Positions 56,201-63,274 of a stretch of DNA of 64,000 nucleotides are shown piece by piece. The translations under genes were made by a program, and so were the position numbers. Numbering within the stretch: position 1 is the stretch's first letter; each line of letters opens with the position of its first letter. The DNA is from Cristatella mucedo (lineage: Eukaryota > Bryozoa > Phylactolaemata > Cristatellidae). Location: positions 1,167,501 to 1,231,500 of the forward strand of contig WPIO01000060.1 of NCBI GenBank assembly GCA_009760855.2, read 5' to 3'. A model generated the notes under the pieces. The model was not told the origin of the DNA, ran no database searches, and saw nothing but the letters and a program-made list of their open reading frames with translations.

Positions 56201-59200
56201 ACATTTCTGACTATTGACATACATTGACTACTGACATACATTTATTTAAGTTGCCGAAAGTTCTTATCGCAGTATCGTCTCCATTGGGCACTACTAAATT
56301 CTCGCTGGCCTACAAGAAGATTAGCTTGATGACCCACTAGATTCAAGGCTGGCTACGGGATCAAGCGATTAGTTGCACAGCTTTTTGAAGGCACAAGGGC
56401 GGTTTTGATGCAGCGCTACAAAGATGACAGTTCGAACCGTGAAATTGCAAGGCGGCTGAAGATTTCAGTGGACACTGGTAGGAAAATGATTAGGAAGCTT
56501 TTGATAGCACAGACACACTACCATGCTTGAGTCGCGCACGAGTAACCATTCCAAAGGAGGACCGGCTCCTGAAAAGCTACACTTTTTCATTACATCTGTT
56601 CTTAAGTCTCGTGGAAAAAAAATTCTACGAATGCACACCTTGTCGAAGTGCAGCTGCTGCCGTTTGAATTTTCTAATGCCTACCTTTAAATGCCAGTTTA
56701 GTCTTTATACCTGGCTGGCGCTGCAGTTCCACTACCTTGTTCCTTCGACCGACCTCGTTGGGGGCTCACCGTTAGCTCGCCGGATTTCCCCTCAATACAC
56801 TGTGTCTGTCATCTGAGCGATTCGTCAAGGTGAATGTTCAGCCATCACAGACAGCAGTTGACTGTATTTAGGGGCCCTGCCTGCCTAAGGCCTGTGCCTT
56901 CCCCCCAGCAACATTGCTTAGTCTCCAAAGCAGCTGCCAATGGACATATTTATTTTTTGCCCACTTGCCCTTGCTAGGCATAAACTGACCTCGGACGTAC
57001 TGACCTTGATTCAAAAAATTAGGCAGGCTCTCTTTCGGCAAACTGGCTGATGTGGGTGACACTTGGATCTTGTTGAGGTGAAAGCTCTCCTCTGTAGAAT
57101 CTCCAAAGTAGTCTCCAGTGCTTAGGTACATTCATCGTGCATTTGCTGGGCACCTTCGGAGTGAAGGAAGGAAAAGAGAATAGTGTCTGTACATGCCAGT
57201 GCAATGGCAGAAAGTGTGGAGTGCACGATAATGGGGTCGCATGACCGGCTGCCGTGGGTCACCTGCACTCGTGCACTAACTGTGTGAAGAGCAAGTCAGG
57301 TTAGGGGCTGAACAACACTGGGGTGCCATGCTCACACGACGGGATCCACTTGTATGTGGTGCCTCAGCTGTATGTCACCCGCCGTTGCAAGTGGCCATTC
57401 CTACTGAGCCGCTGCCTCTCTATTTGTTCTGCCACATCTGTATTTGTTCGGGCATCCTTCCGCGCCAGTCCTTTTTCGTGTCCTTCGTTGGTGTACAGCA
57501 AGCCGGTCGCTACTTTCTTTCGTTCATCAGATGCATCAGCGGCATCCTGAAGGGCCGCGCTTGCGTGCTGGTCACGCACCAGCTGCACTTCCTGCAGTCA
57601 GCCGCTCGAGTGCTGGTGCTCGTCGGTGGCGAAGTCAAGGGATTCGGCACGTACCCTGAGCTCATGCAGAATGGCGTCGATTTCGTCGAGCTGCTCAAGC
57701 ACGAACCCGGCTCCAGCGAGCCTCCCTCGTCGCCAGAGGCCATGCCCAGTCGCCAGCTGCTGTTCCCTCACAGCCTGCCCAGCCTGCAGGCTGTGAGGCT
57801 GTGCAGCCTGTCGACATCGGGCGCCGAGGCCGCGATAAGGTCGTCCCTGCCCGATTTGCTGGGTCCAGAAGGCCTGCACCTCAGCTCAAGCCAGCTCGCC
57901 TCCTGTGACGATGACGCCGACGAAGCCGGCCGCACCCTGGCGCAGCCCGAGCTACACCACGGCCGTGCCGTCAGTGCACGTGACCTAAGCGCCGCTGCCT
58001 CAGCCACCAGGCCACTGGCCAAGTATGGCGAGCCTGGCGGGGACGCGTGCGCTGCCTCGCTGCCTGAGGATTCTCTCTTGCTGAAAGCGCAGGATGCAAA
58101 AGACCCCGCTTCCCCGACAGACGAGGAGGAGTTGGAGCCTGAGCAAACAGAGAAAGGAAAGGTGGCGCTGAGCACGTACTGGATGTACTTTCGCGCAGGA
58201 GGCAACACGCTCGTGCTGCTGATCGTGCTGCTCCTTGTCGCCCTAGGCCAAGCGAGCTTCATGGTCATAGACTGGTACATTACGAGGTGGTGAGAGGCCA
58301 TGCACAAGCGTGTGCGTGCTTGAATGGCGATGCAGGCTTTGCTGCGATGCAGTCAGCGATACTCTAGCCTTTGCCTGGTTTGCATTCTGACCTTCTCCTC
58401 CTGCAACAGTTTTCTTCAGTTGTCATCGCCCCGGCATGTGCCCCCTCCTGATCAGTCACCTCTCGGATTGCTGTAGGGAGATCGGTAGCTCAGCTCGCGA
58501 TGGGGCAAGTACTTGCATTCAACTGCATGCTATTCATTTTTCCTTGGTCGCACTTTACCTTCCCCGCGTTCCACTTTTCTACTCCCTGCTCCTCCTTTTC
58601 CCCACTGCCCTCTGCCCCTCTTTTATAAGCAAAGTCCCCCCCCCGTCATACCGTAAATGCAAGGTGCTTGCACTTCACAATGTAGTCCGTGGGTTCGACT
58701 GCTGCAGCACGTAGTCCTTTATTGCCCAATGTAAGCTGAAGTGATAGCAACCAAGGCTCTCCTGCTGCTATAATAATGAAGCTATGGAATCAGCTGCCCC
58801 TTCCTTTAGCCTGCTTTAGCATGTCGAGAAAGCAAGTAGAATGGAAGTAACAGCTCAGGACGGTAGAAAGGATGTGCCACACTTGGCAGCAGGAGAGTAG
58901 ATGTCGCTTCGTTAGAATTGTGGAAGTGAGTTGCATAGTCTAGGGCATGCAGAGCAAAGGCTTCCATTGCTAACGGTCTTCAAGCATTGGAATGGAACAG
59001 CTAATTTGTTGCTCTAATAGGACGTGAAGGTAAGAAGAGGCTGAAATTGGGTTAGCAGTTCAGCTCTATCTGAAGAAGCCAAGCCACGGCGAGACTTATG
59101 GGTCAGTGTAAGAATTTAGCTCTGCTTCCTTTGATCAACCGCGAGCCACAGCAGCTTCTCCATTAGCAAAATGGACACATGGCTGAACCTCTGGGATTGG

Positions 59201-62200
59201 TTTACTTGTCTTGCAGCCATATTCACCACGAGCTGCAGAGGCTTAAATTGCTCTTTTAGGTAGACCAGCCAAGGCACCATTGCATTAGTCTTGTCAAGAC
59301 AAAACTGGGGAGCTTGCTGAGTTTCTAGCTGGCCACCACAGTAGATAGTCCATAATTTTAGACATGGATCAGACACGATGGTTTCACGAGGTGTCGAAAC
59401 TGTCGTCCCCGAGTGTGTCGAAAGTTCTTCAGGCCTAGAACAAGCAGCAGCACGCACTCTTCGCTGCAGGGCGCACACAGAAGATATATACCAGATGACT
59501 CTGATCGGCCTCAACGTAAGCACTTCCCACCTCACCAGGAATGCCACCGTGCCACCTCTGGGCAGCATCCTTGTATTGGCCAACAGCTCTGATCGTGCAT
59601 TGAACGTCTCAGCGCCGTCTGATGTTGGCTACGACGAAGAGACGCGCAAGCTCATGACGAAGGTCTACGCCGTTCTCCTTGCTGTCCTAATCGTGCTCAG
59701 CTGCTCTCGCACGTTTGCCTTTTACCAGGTGAGAAAGACTATTTCAGAGCCCTTCTCTTTGCCATCGCTTGCTCTTCGCGTGACTGACTTGTCGGGCAAC
59801 TGCCGTTGTCCACGCATGCTGGAATTCAGACGAGCACTAAGCTGTGATGCTAAACTGGTGTGAGTCTCAGCTGCCTACTCGGTCTGGCTGCGTGAGCCAC
59901 CGTGGCCATCTGATGATGATTTTTTGGGCTGCCTCTTTCAGCAGTCGGCATGCGTCTTGCAGCAGCCGATGTGCATCTTTCAGTAGCCACCGTGCGAAAT
60001 GCAGCCTTATAATAATAATAATGTACTTGATAATGGGCCCTTAAAAAACTCAATCTCTTTCCATGTGCCTTATATTTGTTGCAAAGGAAACACGATCGAA
60101 TGGTTAGTGGTAGCATGCTCAATAAACAACTTTTCGTTAGTTGTAATGTAGCTGCCTCTGTGCTCAGCTTGTTTGGTTGTCAGTTGTTGGCTTTCGACGT
60201 GCTGGGTTACCATCTCTAGCCAACCAGCCTTGTCTGTCCTCTGCTGCTCGTACAGCCGTTCTGTCGAGTGTCAATCACAAGTCATGTGTATTGGCTTCGA
60301 AGGCATACTTGTGGAAATCATGCTATCAACCTTAGGCCACTGGCAATTATTGCCGGGCTCTGGACTCTATTGTTGTCACGTGTTTTGCTTTTAGTCTTTA
60401 TGAAGGTGTTGAACATCTTTGCCTCAGAGCGTCAGCCTGCACTCAACAATATTCCTTACTTGATTACGAGACTTGCTTTACAGTCACGTTCTGTTAGCTA
60501 CATCTGAAAAAATTGAACCTGCTAGATAATGGTACTACAGTTATATTAGACAGTGCCGTTGGGACATTGGGTGGTGACTTTACATTTCGAAACTCTAACC
60601 TAGCAGCTCATTATGCCTTTGTAACAATATATGTATGGATGGTGCCAGACCCGTGGGAAGGTTGGTTCTACTCCATTAGGGCCACCAGGATCCTTCCCTG
60701 TTGATCTGGTGGCAACGGTGCTGTTAATCTGCTCAGCAAGTTCTTTTTGTTATGTTATAATTGCCAGAAAATGTGGATCTTTGTCTTTGGCATTTGATGC
60801 TTTAGAATTGGATTTATCCTTTGATTTTTTGCAGTTGTGCATGAATGCTTCTAAGTCGATTCACAATCTCATGTTCTCGACGATCGTTCGAACGCCGATG
60901 AGGTTTTTTGATATCAATCCTGTTGGACGCATATTAAACCGATTCTCAAGAGACATAGGGACAGTGGACGACCAGCTACCTCTTAATTTCTTTGACTTCT
61001 TCACGGTAACTGCTCCTCGGTAGTGCATGCAATTTATGATGCCTTGCGATTTATGATGCCTCACAAATGCTGACACATGCTAGGCTTGTGACATTGCTGC
61101 TGCTGAGTGGAGCTGCATGCCTGACTGGAACTTTTTCTGGGAGTTTCCTGCCAATGTATCTCAGAATCAATAGTAGGACCTTAAGGATGGACGGCTTTTA
61201 GCAGGGACATCCTAGCGAGAGTGCAACCAGTGTACTTTAGCTGGAGCTGAATACCATTAACAGAAGCAACTCATAACGGGCATTAATTAAGACTTGATAT
61301 GCCGCACTGTGTCCCAGTCTGTTTGTTTCCCACATTCTCGTAACTTTGATATTTTTGTCGTCTGTCGTCAGCGTTTCCAAGCAGTTACCTCCGAATACTG
61401 AAGTCAATGGTGGGTTCGAAATACTGAAATCAATGGTGGGCATGGCAGTTATTGCAAGGTTCTAAATGGAGTCCTGGACATGCATGTGACTCCATGCTTA
61501 CGTAGGTGCACTTGCAACCTGGCTCCTGCTAAACTGATAGGACTCTGCACAAGAATGCCTCTCCACTGGTGCTGCAATAGTGAATTCTGAAAAAATGCAA
61601 CTTTGCTGGCTCCTAGTTGCTGAGCTTTTAGCCCATGTTCGTCTAAGCAAACAGCTGTTTCTTCCTGCCACCTAATCAGAGTAACACAAGCAGATAATGA
61701 CAGCTCAGCTTCAAGGATTAGTGCGCAGGGTGACTGCTCACTTTCTGATCATATCATCCAACTTCCTTTTCTGTCTCTGCTCCTTTATCTCTCTAATGGG
61801 CCTTTCATCTCACCCTCTCGTCCTCTCTTGTGCAATCTTTCCTCTTTCCAGCTCTCTATCTTTTGCCATCATTTCTCCATCCTTTCTCTAATTATCTCTC
61901 ACTCGCTCATGCTCTCGCTCGAAATCACTCGCTCACGCTCGCGCACGCACGCTAGCTCACGCTCATGCACATGCAGACGGTGTGGTGATCTATCTCTTTT
62001 ACGTGATTGTTCTCTCTCCCTTTCTTTCTGCTTCCCTCACATCTTTCCACTCATACTCTCTTCTGCAGTCTCTCTTGATTTCTCTTTCGATCTCACTTTT
62101 GCATGAGATCTAACTACTGTATTCCCTCCTACTCTTGTTCGATCTCTCTCGCCTTCTGTCGTGTGATCAATCTGTCATTTGTATTCCTATCCGTGCTGAA

Positions 62201-62524
62201 ATTGTGCTTGTATCACTATACAGTTGATGCCCTTGCTTTCTTGCCTATCTTAAGTGCCTAGAAAGAGGTTTAATTCTTTTAGTGCGCTACTTAAATGTAT
62301 GATTGTTTGTATCGCTGACCATGCATCGGTGGCTACCGTTTTGCTGCGTGCTAATGGTTCATACTCGTTGTAGTGTGTGATGCTCGTAAGTGGCACTGTC
62401 ATGATGACTGCTATTGCTAATCCGTGGGTACTTCTGCCACTCGTGCCTATCGTGATCGTCCTCGTCTTCATATATCACCTATATGTCAGCAGCTCGAGAG
62501 CAATCAAGCGCTTGGAAGGAATCA
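18485..62524 (+). CDS. ABCC4: ABCC-class (MRP4-like) ABC transporter, 15 exons, 3' end outside window
   Basis: A membrane exporter that uses ATP to pump organic anions and signalling molecules. I assembled 15 exons (18485-18579, 24138-24248, 26523-26643, 32298-32558, 35255-35344, 40649-40812, 42381-42506, 44455-44710, 49935-50042, 51952-52041, 55293-55666, 57531-58289, 59470-59728, 60835-61005, 62374-62524). All junctions keep frame, giving 3136 coding bases (about 1045 codons). The order is: short N-terminus without TMD0, TMD1, NBD1 (Walker A GPVGSGK+SS, Q-loop, LSGGQ, Walker B, VTHQ), acidic linker, first part of TMD2. The short form and NBD1 sequence favour ABCC4; ABCC5 or a lineage-specific paralogue is possible. 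NBD2 must lie beyond 64,000. Confidence 0.88.
19090..19200 (+). repeat. tRNA-derived SINE-like sequence
   Basis: CTCTAGCGGCAAGGTGCTCG resembles an RNA polymerase III A box and GGTGGGCTCAAATCC a B box, about 35 bases apart, as in tRNA-derived SINEs. Probably old. Confidence 0.5.
19262..19907. repeat. 323-bp tandem duplication
   Basis: Copies 19262-19584 and 19585-19907 are head-to-tail and differ at only two or three positions (for example GTGATACTC versus GTGAGACTC), so the event is recent. The second copy abuts a LINE fragment. Content of the unit is not recognised. Confidence 0.95.
19909..20432 (+). mobile_element. LINE family 1, 3' end with (ATT)n tail
   Basis: A 5'-truncated copy with the last part of the reverse-transcriptase ORF ([33 protein letters not shown]), then a 3' UTR ending in GAGATTGAGTTCTCTGAGGGCAC and an ATT repeat. 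The family looks like the CR1/L2 group of LINEs. Confidence 0.88.
20436..20628 (+). mobile_element. LINE family 1, second 3' UTR tail
   Basis: A second, very similar 3' UTR with (ATT)n follows the first directly. It carries no coding part, so it is a strongly truncated insertion or a tandem tail. Confidence 0.8.
20630..20732 (-). mobile_element. tRNA-derived SINE inserted in a LINE tail
   Basis: On the minus strand, AGTGGTTAAGTTGCTCG (A-box type) and GGATTCGAGCCCC (B-box type) are followed by ATGTGAAGTGCCTGAATAG. The sequence CTTTATCAAGTGTATTATTATT occurs on both flanks (about 20597 and 20734), consistent with a target-site duplication in the LINE tail. Confidence 0.75.
20935..21015 (-). repeat. 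tRNA-like SINE head, minus strand
   Basis: The minus strand reads CCAGTGGTTAACGTGCATGC and later GGACGTGGGCTCCAGC, again A- and B-box-like. Related to the SINE at 20630. Confidence 0.5.
21200..22060. repeat. CA-rich minisatellite with CCCCCC interruptions
   Basis: About 860 bases of ACACACATACACACCCCCCCACACGC-like units with variable C-runs. All long frames through it (His/Thr or Cys/Val repeats on the two strands) are artefacts. Confidence 0.97.
22055..23965. repeat. Large imperfect inverted repeat, arms about 0.65-0.75 kb
   Basis: The left arm (about 22055-22710) is repeated in inverted form at about 23225-23965. Matching blocks include AAAAAACACTTAATACCCTG with CAGGGTATTAAGTGTTTTTT, and TCGATATGGTTATCGATAAA with TTTATCGATAACCATATCGA. 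Even the CA tract at the left end has a TG tract (about 23970-23998) as its partner. The arms include LINE/SINE-type 3' tails. The spacer of about 515 bases has no recognised content. Confidence 0.88.
23969..24007. repeat. (TG)n(CG)n microsatellite
   Basis: A TG tract changing into CG, some 130 bases before exon 2. Z-DNA-prone sequence. Confidence 0.95.
24138..24248 (+). CDS. ABCC4: ABC transporter exon 2
   Basis: Codes [20 protein letters not shown] followed by [11 protein letters not shown], the conserved cytoplasmic block before TMD1. Acceptor TTGCAG, donor GTAAGA; phase 2 on both sides. Confidence 0.9.
24903..25110 (-). mobile_element. LINE family 1, 3' tail (minus)
   Basis: (AAT)n followed by the reverse complement of the family 1 3' UTR (CAATCTCTTTTTAGGCACTTTACATTTG). 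Confidence 0.8.
25115..26487 (+). mobile_element. LINE family 1, reverse transcriptase fragment
   Basis: Decayed RT coding sequence: [76 protein letters not shown] (the catalytic YADD), then the C-terminal region. Several stops and frame changes. The 3' UTR and tail are missing, because the copy ends just upstream of exon 3. Confidence 0.9.
26523..26643 (+). CDS. ABCC4: ABC transporter exon 3 (start of TMD1)
   Basis: Codes [20 protein letters not shown] and then the first membrane helix ([13 protein letters not shown]). Acceptor CCCACAG, donor GTGAGA. A LINE fragment ends only some 35 bases upstream of the acceptor. Confidence 0.9.
26680..26930 (-). mobile_element. LINE family 2, 3' end (minus)
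   Basis: Reverse complement of a family 2 3' end: GTCTGTAACTCCACAACGCC, CCTAAGCAGCTTTCGGT, GAAAGGATGTGCCATAGTCG. The same blocks recur at 34.5, 40.2, 45.2, 52.9, 58.8 and 63.8 kb. Confidence 0.8.
27228..27545 (-). mobile_element. LINE family 1, old 3' fragment (minus)
   Basis: A degraded tail and the end of the ORF in inverse orientation (GCCCTAAGAGAACAAAATCT, GTCAGGAGTGAGTTTCAGAA). Confidence 0.65.
27640..28530 (-). mobile_element. LINE family 1, old RT fragment (minus)
   Basis: On the minus strand [20 protein letters not shown] marks the RT core. Surrounding sequence is strongly decayed, so this is one of the oldest copies here. Confidence 0.75.
29320..29480 (+). mobile_element. LINE family 1, short fragment
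   Basis: AAGCCTGGAATTAGCTTCCG and TCCTGACTTGACGATATTTA match the end of the ORF; the 3' UTR is lost. Confidence 0.55.
29925..30015 (+). repeat. tRNA-derived SINE-like sequence
   Basis: CTGTGGCAAGGTTCTTGCACC and a near-perfect B box GGTTCGAATCC. Followed by a LINE 3' end. Confidence 0.6.
30070..30400 (+). mobile_element. LINE family 1, 3' end
   Basis: Coding end (ACATCCCCTGACTTGACGAC), 3' UTR and a short (ATT)n tail. Confidence 0.75.
30675..31873 (+). mobile_element. LINE family 1, well-preserved 3' half
   Basis: RT from the Q/G-S-V block ([20 protein letters not shown]), [12 protein letters not shown], to the ORF end ([15 protein letters not shown]), then 3' UTR and (ATT)n. The frame is open except for one TGA at about 31278, where the 47.4-kb copy has CGA. 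That is a C-to-T change at a CpG. Confidence 0.92.
31880..32155 (+). mobile_element. LINE family 1, very old fragment
   Basis: AGATGAGGATACTGCAGCCA ... GTTTGTGACATCACATCT ... GGTGCACAACTTTGCAGCCA follow the order of the family 1 ORF, with heavy decay. Confidence 0.5.
32176..32258. repeat. (CT)n microsatellite
   Basis: An uninterrupted CT tract about 40 bases upstream of exon 4, in the position of its polypyrimidine tract. Confidence 0.95.
32298..32558 (+). CDS. ABCC4: ABC transporter exon 4 (TMD1)
   Basis: Codes [18 protein letters not shown], a Ser-rich extracellular stretch ([13 protein letters not shown]), the next membrane helix, and [15 protein letters not shown]. Acceptor TTTTAG, donor GTAAAT. 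The Ser run is coded by a CAG-type triplet repeat and may vary in length. Confidence 0.92.
32800..32885 (+). repeat. tRNA-derived SINE-like sequence
   Basis: ATGCTAAGGCTCTTCTTCGG and, 45 bases on, GTAGGTTCGAGTCGC (B-box type). Confidence 0.45.
32985..34611 (+). mobile_element. LINE family 2, RT-coding copy
   Basis: A second CR1/L2-like family. Recognisable are [46 protein letters not shown] (YADD changed to YADV), [35 protein letters not shown] and [14 protein letters not shown]. Many stops. The 3' end ACCGAAAGCTGCTTAGGCTG is interrupted by a SINE at 34612 and resumes at about 34765. Confidence 0.9.
34612..34764 (+). mobile_element. tRNA-derived SINE with LINE-like tail, nested in LINE family 2
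   Basis: GGTTAAGGTGCTCG and GGCTCGAGCCCC are the promoter boxes. The tail GAAGCGCCTGAATAGAGATT, AAGTTCTCTTGGGGTGCTAT closely resembles the 3' end of LINE family 1 (AAAGCGCCTAGAAAGAGATT, AAGTTCTCTGAGGGCGCTTT). It ends in a TA microsatellite. Confidence 0.78.
34765..34945 (+). mobile_element. LINE family 2 tail resumed, with ACATT-type repeat
   Basis: TTTGTGACTTTGTGGAGTTACAGACAG is the continuation of the family 2 3' UTR. It is followed by ACATTACATT units and related AT-rich sequence. Confidence 0.7.
35255..35344 (+). CDS. ABCC4: ABC transporter exon 5 (TMD1 coupling region)
   Basis: Codes [20 protein letters not shown] and [10 protein letters not shown], the conserved intracellular loop contacting NBDs. 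Acceptor TTGCAG, donor GTGAGT; phase 0 on both sides. Confidence 0.92.
35690..36325 (+). mobile_element. LINE family 1, ORF end and part of the 3' UTR
   Basis: [35 protein letters not shown] and the start of the 3' UTR (TGCATGCTGCCAGTAACTAC). No ATT tail, so truncated at both ends. Confidence 0.85.
37990..38335 (-). mobile_element. LINE family 1, 3' end (minus)
   Basis: (AAT/AGT)n, inverse 3' UTR, and the end of the ORF (GTGGTCAAGTCAGGGAATAT). Confidence 0.8.
38610..38735 (+). mobile_element. LINE family 1, short 3' tail
   Basis: AGCATCCGTTAAGTGCCTATTAAGAGATT then (ATT)n. Confidence 0.7.
39118..40000 (-). mobile_element. LINE family 1, ORF end and 3' UTR (minus)
   Basis: On the minus strand [40 protein letters not shown] and [14 protein letters not shown] are in frame for about 180 codons. 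Fairly young copy. Its ATT tail has almost gone. Confidence 0.88.
40190..40460 (-). mobile_element. LINE family 2, 3' end (minus)
   Basis: TATGTAATGTAATGTATCTC (inverse ACATT tail), then TCTGTAACTCCACAAAGTC and the inverse 3' end. Confidence 0.82.
40649..40812 (+). CDS. ABCC4: ABC transporter exon 6 (TMD1)
   Basis: Codes [19 protein letters not shown] and [17 protein letters not shown], two membrane helices. Acceptor TTGCAG, donor GTGAGT. Confidence 0.9.
40813..42380 (+). other. Intron 6 of the ABC transporter
   Basis: No repeat or gene is recognised except a short CA tract at 42121-42152. Confidence 0.6.
42381..42506 (+). CDS. ABCC4: ABC transporter exon 7 (TMD1)
   Basis: Codes [20 protein letters not shown] then [17 protein letters not shown], the highly conserved second intracellular loop. 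Acceptor TTTCAG, donor GTAAGT. Confidence 0.93.
43170..43310 (-). mobile_element. tRNA-derived SINE (minus)
   Basis: On the minus strand GTGATAGCCAAGGAAGTAAGG (A-box type) and CGCGGGTTCGGATCCTGAG (B box) are spaced as in a tRNA. The body differs from the SINE at 34612, so it may be a second SINE family or a tRNA pseudogene. Confidence 0.6.
43446..43672. repeat. 52-bp minisatellite, about 4.3 copies
   Basis: The unit GGTATGCCAG(A)GGTAATAGCA... returns every 51-52 bases. Within each unit GGTAATAGCACACA is itself repeated. There are no spacers, so it is not a CRISPR array. Confidence 0.92.
44020..44345 (+). repeat. Dispersed repeat, copy 1
   Basis: GATTTCTGCATCATATGCG ... CCCAACTTGTCGAACCTTGG ... 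GCATTTCTGATTTTGGTTGG match the copy at 54.57-54.87 kb in the same order, with much divergence. Confidence 0.65.
44455..44710 (+). CDS. ABCC4: ABC transporter exon 8 (TMD1 end)
   Basis: Codes [20 protein letters not shown], two hydrophobic helices, and STCSRIQ leading to the NBD linker. Acceptor TTGCAG, donor GTGAGT. Confidence 0.9.
45105..45318 (+). mobile_element. LINE family 2, two overlapping 3' tails
   Basis: TACCGAAAGCTGCTTAGGCTGTGAGTG occurs twice (about 45136 and 45216), each followed by the 3' UTR. This is a tandem tail duplication. Confidence 0.8.
46800..46920 (-). repeat. tRNA-derived SINE-like sequence (minus)
   Basis: The minus strand reads CAGTGGTTACACTGCTCATC and GGGGGCTCGAGCCTGTGGCA, as in the 20630 SINE. 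Confidence 0.55.
47375..49140 (-). mobile_element. LINE family 1, longest copy (minus)
   Basis: Starts inside the RT domain ([20 protein letters not shown]), then [49 protein letters not shown] and the ORF end; (AAT)n tail at 47380. 5'-truncated, with no endonuclease domain. Only a few stops and frame changes; this and the 30.7-kb copy are the best templates for a family consensus. Confidence 0.92.
49935..50042 (+). CDS. ABCC4: ABC transporter exon 9 (TMD1-NBD1 link)
   Basis: Codes [16 protein letters not shown] and [12 protein letters not shown], the segment joining TMD1 to the first NBD strand. Acceptor TCCAG, donor GTATGT. Confidence 0.85.
50043..51951 (+). other. Intron 9 of the ABC transporter
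   Basis: Old LINE fragments at 50115-50540 and 51010-51230. The rest, including 50560-51000 and 51260-51950, holds nothing I recognise. Confidence 0.65.
50115..51230 (+). mobile_element. LINE family 1-like, old copy split in two
   Basis: AGTCAAGTCACCCCGCTTTCAGCTTCATAA and TGCCGACCTGCACTGGCT mark the first part, and CTGGAACTCACTCCCGACAT with a 3' UTR-like end marks the second. About 450 bases of unrelated sequence lie between. Confidence 0.6.
51952..52041 (+). CDS. ABCC4: ABC transporter exon 10 (NBD1 Walker A)
   Basis: Codes [20 protein letters not shown] and [10 protein letters not shown]. Walker A is split by the next intron directly after its lysine. Donor GTGAGC. Confidence 0.93.
52870..53770 (-). 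mobile_element. LINE family 2 copy (minus)
   Basis: Begins with the inverse ACATT tail (ATAATGTAATGTATCTTC). The minus strand has RT C-terminal pieces, such as [13 protein letters not shown], parallel to the 33.9-kb region. Strongly decayed. Confidence 0.75.
54570..54875 (+). repeat. Dispersed repeat, copy 2
   Basis: GATTTCTGCATCATATACGC ... CTCAACTTGTTGAATCTTGG ... CTCATTTCTGATTTCGTTTGG parallel the copy at 44.02 kb. No coding content is recognised. Confidence 0.65.
55293..55666 (+). CDS. ABCC4: ABC transporter exon 11 (NBD1 core)
   Basis: Starts [11 protein letters not shown], then [20 protein letters not shown] (Q-loop), [17 protein letters not shown] (signature) and [13 protein letters not shown] (Walker B and D-loop). 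Much more GC-rich than its flanking introns. Acceptor GCACAG, donor GTGAGC. Confidence 0.95.
55667..57530 (+). other. Intron 11 of the ABC transporter
   Basis: Only a possible transposase remnant at 56340-56510. The remainder holds nothing I recognise. Confidence 0.6.
56340..56510 (+). pseudogene. Transposase helix-turn-helix remnant
   Basis: [20 protein letters not shown] followed by a second helix (RKMIRKLL) has the look of the DNA-binding part of a Tc1/mariner- or IS630-like transposase. Only some 50 codons can be read, and no catalytic region follows. Confidence 0.4.
57531..58289 (+). CDS. ABCC4: ABC transporter exon 12 (H-loop, long linker, TMD2 start)
   Basis: Codes [20 protein letters not shown] with the H-loop histidine, [20 protein letters not shown], then a Ser/Glu/Pro-rich linker of about 130 residues, and a membrane helix ([19 protein letters not shown]) ending at WYITRW. 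The linker looks longer than is usual for ABCC4. Acceptor ATCAG, donor GTGAGA. Confidence 0.92.
58290..59469 (+). other. Intron 12 of the ABC transporter
   Basis: 58290-58640 shows nothing I recognise. It is followed by a SINE-like B box near 58690 (GTGGGTTCGACTG) and a LINE family 2 remnant. Confidence 0.6.
58820..59430 (-). mobile_element. LINE family 2 remnant (minus)
   Basis: AAGTAGAATGGAAGTAACAGCTCAGGA, GAAAGGATGTGCCAC and the following stretch run parallel to 53.0-53.6 kb. The copy ends about 40 bases before exon 13. Confidence 0.65.
59470..59728 (+). CDS. ABCC4: ABC transporter exon 13 (TMD2 extracellular loop)
   Basis: Codes [20 protein letters not shown], further N-x-S/T sites ([18 protein letters not shown]) and a membrane helix ([20 protein letters not shown]). 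The loop with four glycosylation sequons lies where ABCC4 has its glycans. Acceptor CTGCAG, donor GTGAGA. Confidence 0.82.
59729..60834 (+). other. Intron 13 of the ABC transporter
   Basis: One LINE tail at 60008-60135; otherwise nothing I recognise. Confidence 0.65.
60008..60135 (-). mobile_element. LINE family 1, 3' tail (minus)
   Basis: (AAT)n then CTCAATCTCTTTCCATGTGCC, the inverse 3' UTR. Confidence 0.75.
60835..61005 (+). CDS. ABCC4: ABC transporter exon 14 (TMD2)
   Basis: Codes [20 protein letters not shown] and [19 protein letters not shown], the conserved coupling-helix block of TMD2. Acceptor TTGCAG, donor GTAACT. Confidence 0.95.
61006..62373 (+). other. Intron 14 of the ABC transporter
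   Basis: No gene. A pyrimidine-rich zone lies at about 61,740-62,160. GTGCCTAGAAAGAGGTTTAATT near 62260 is a short LINE/SINE tail. Confidence 0.6.
62374..62524 (+). CDS. ABCC4: ABC transporter exon 15 (TMD2)
   Basis: Codes [20 protein letters not shown], another helix, and [14 protein letters not shown]. Acceptor TTGTAG, donor GTACGT, in phase 1. The gene continues beyond the window. Confidence 0.92.
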
Positions 62525-62621
62525 GTACGTTAGCGCAGCTGCAACCACTGAATTGCAACAGATATGTCTGCTAACCCCATGCACTGGTTTTGGTGCATTT
62601 TTTCTCACCAGAACAGAACTA

Positions 62622-62832
<211 letters not shown>

Positions 62833-63274
62833 TACGTATCTATCTGTTTATCGATTGTTCTACTTCTACCAATCAAAATAGTTCTGTCAATCTCTCATAG
62901 TTTGTTCCTTTTTCAAATTAGTATGCAATAGCTAAGAGAAACACTAGGCCTCTAACTATATCTCCTTACACTCATCCATCTGGCCATGCTATCTGTCTGT
63001 TTTGCTGGTTTGCTGCAGATCTATTTGTGTCTCTATTTCTATTTATCTACATTATATCTGTGTGTGTCTATTTTTTGCATTGTTTCACTTTTGCTATGAT
63101 AGCCTGCAAACGTAGATATGGATCCCTGCATAGTTGCCTATTATAATATATGTACCTTGGTGCTCTTCAGCCCTGCCTGAGCCTGTCTTTACACCTTTTG
63201 GCCTACTATCTGAGTCGAGAGAATAGAAGTTAACCTATTTGTAGACTCAAGCATGTGTTTGAAGTGTTAGCATG

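Noticed and set aside
57598-58307. Long minus-strand frames opposite exon 12
   Set aside because: They are shadows of the GC-rich coding exon, which has the ABC transporter motifs and correct splice phases.
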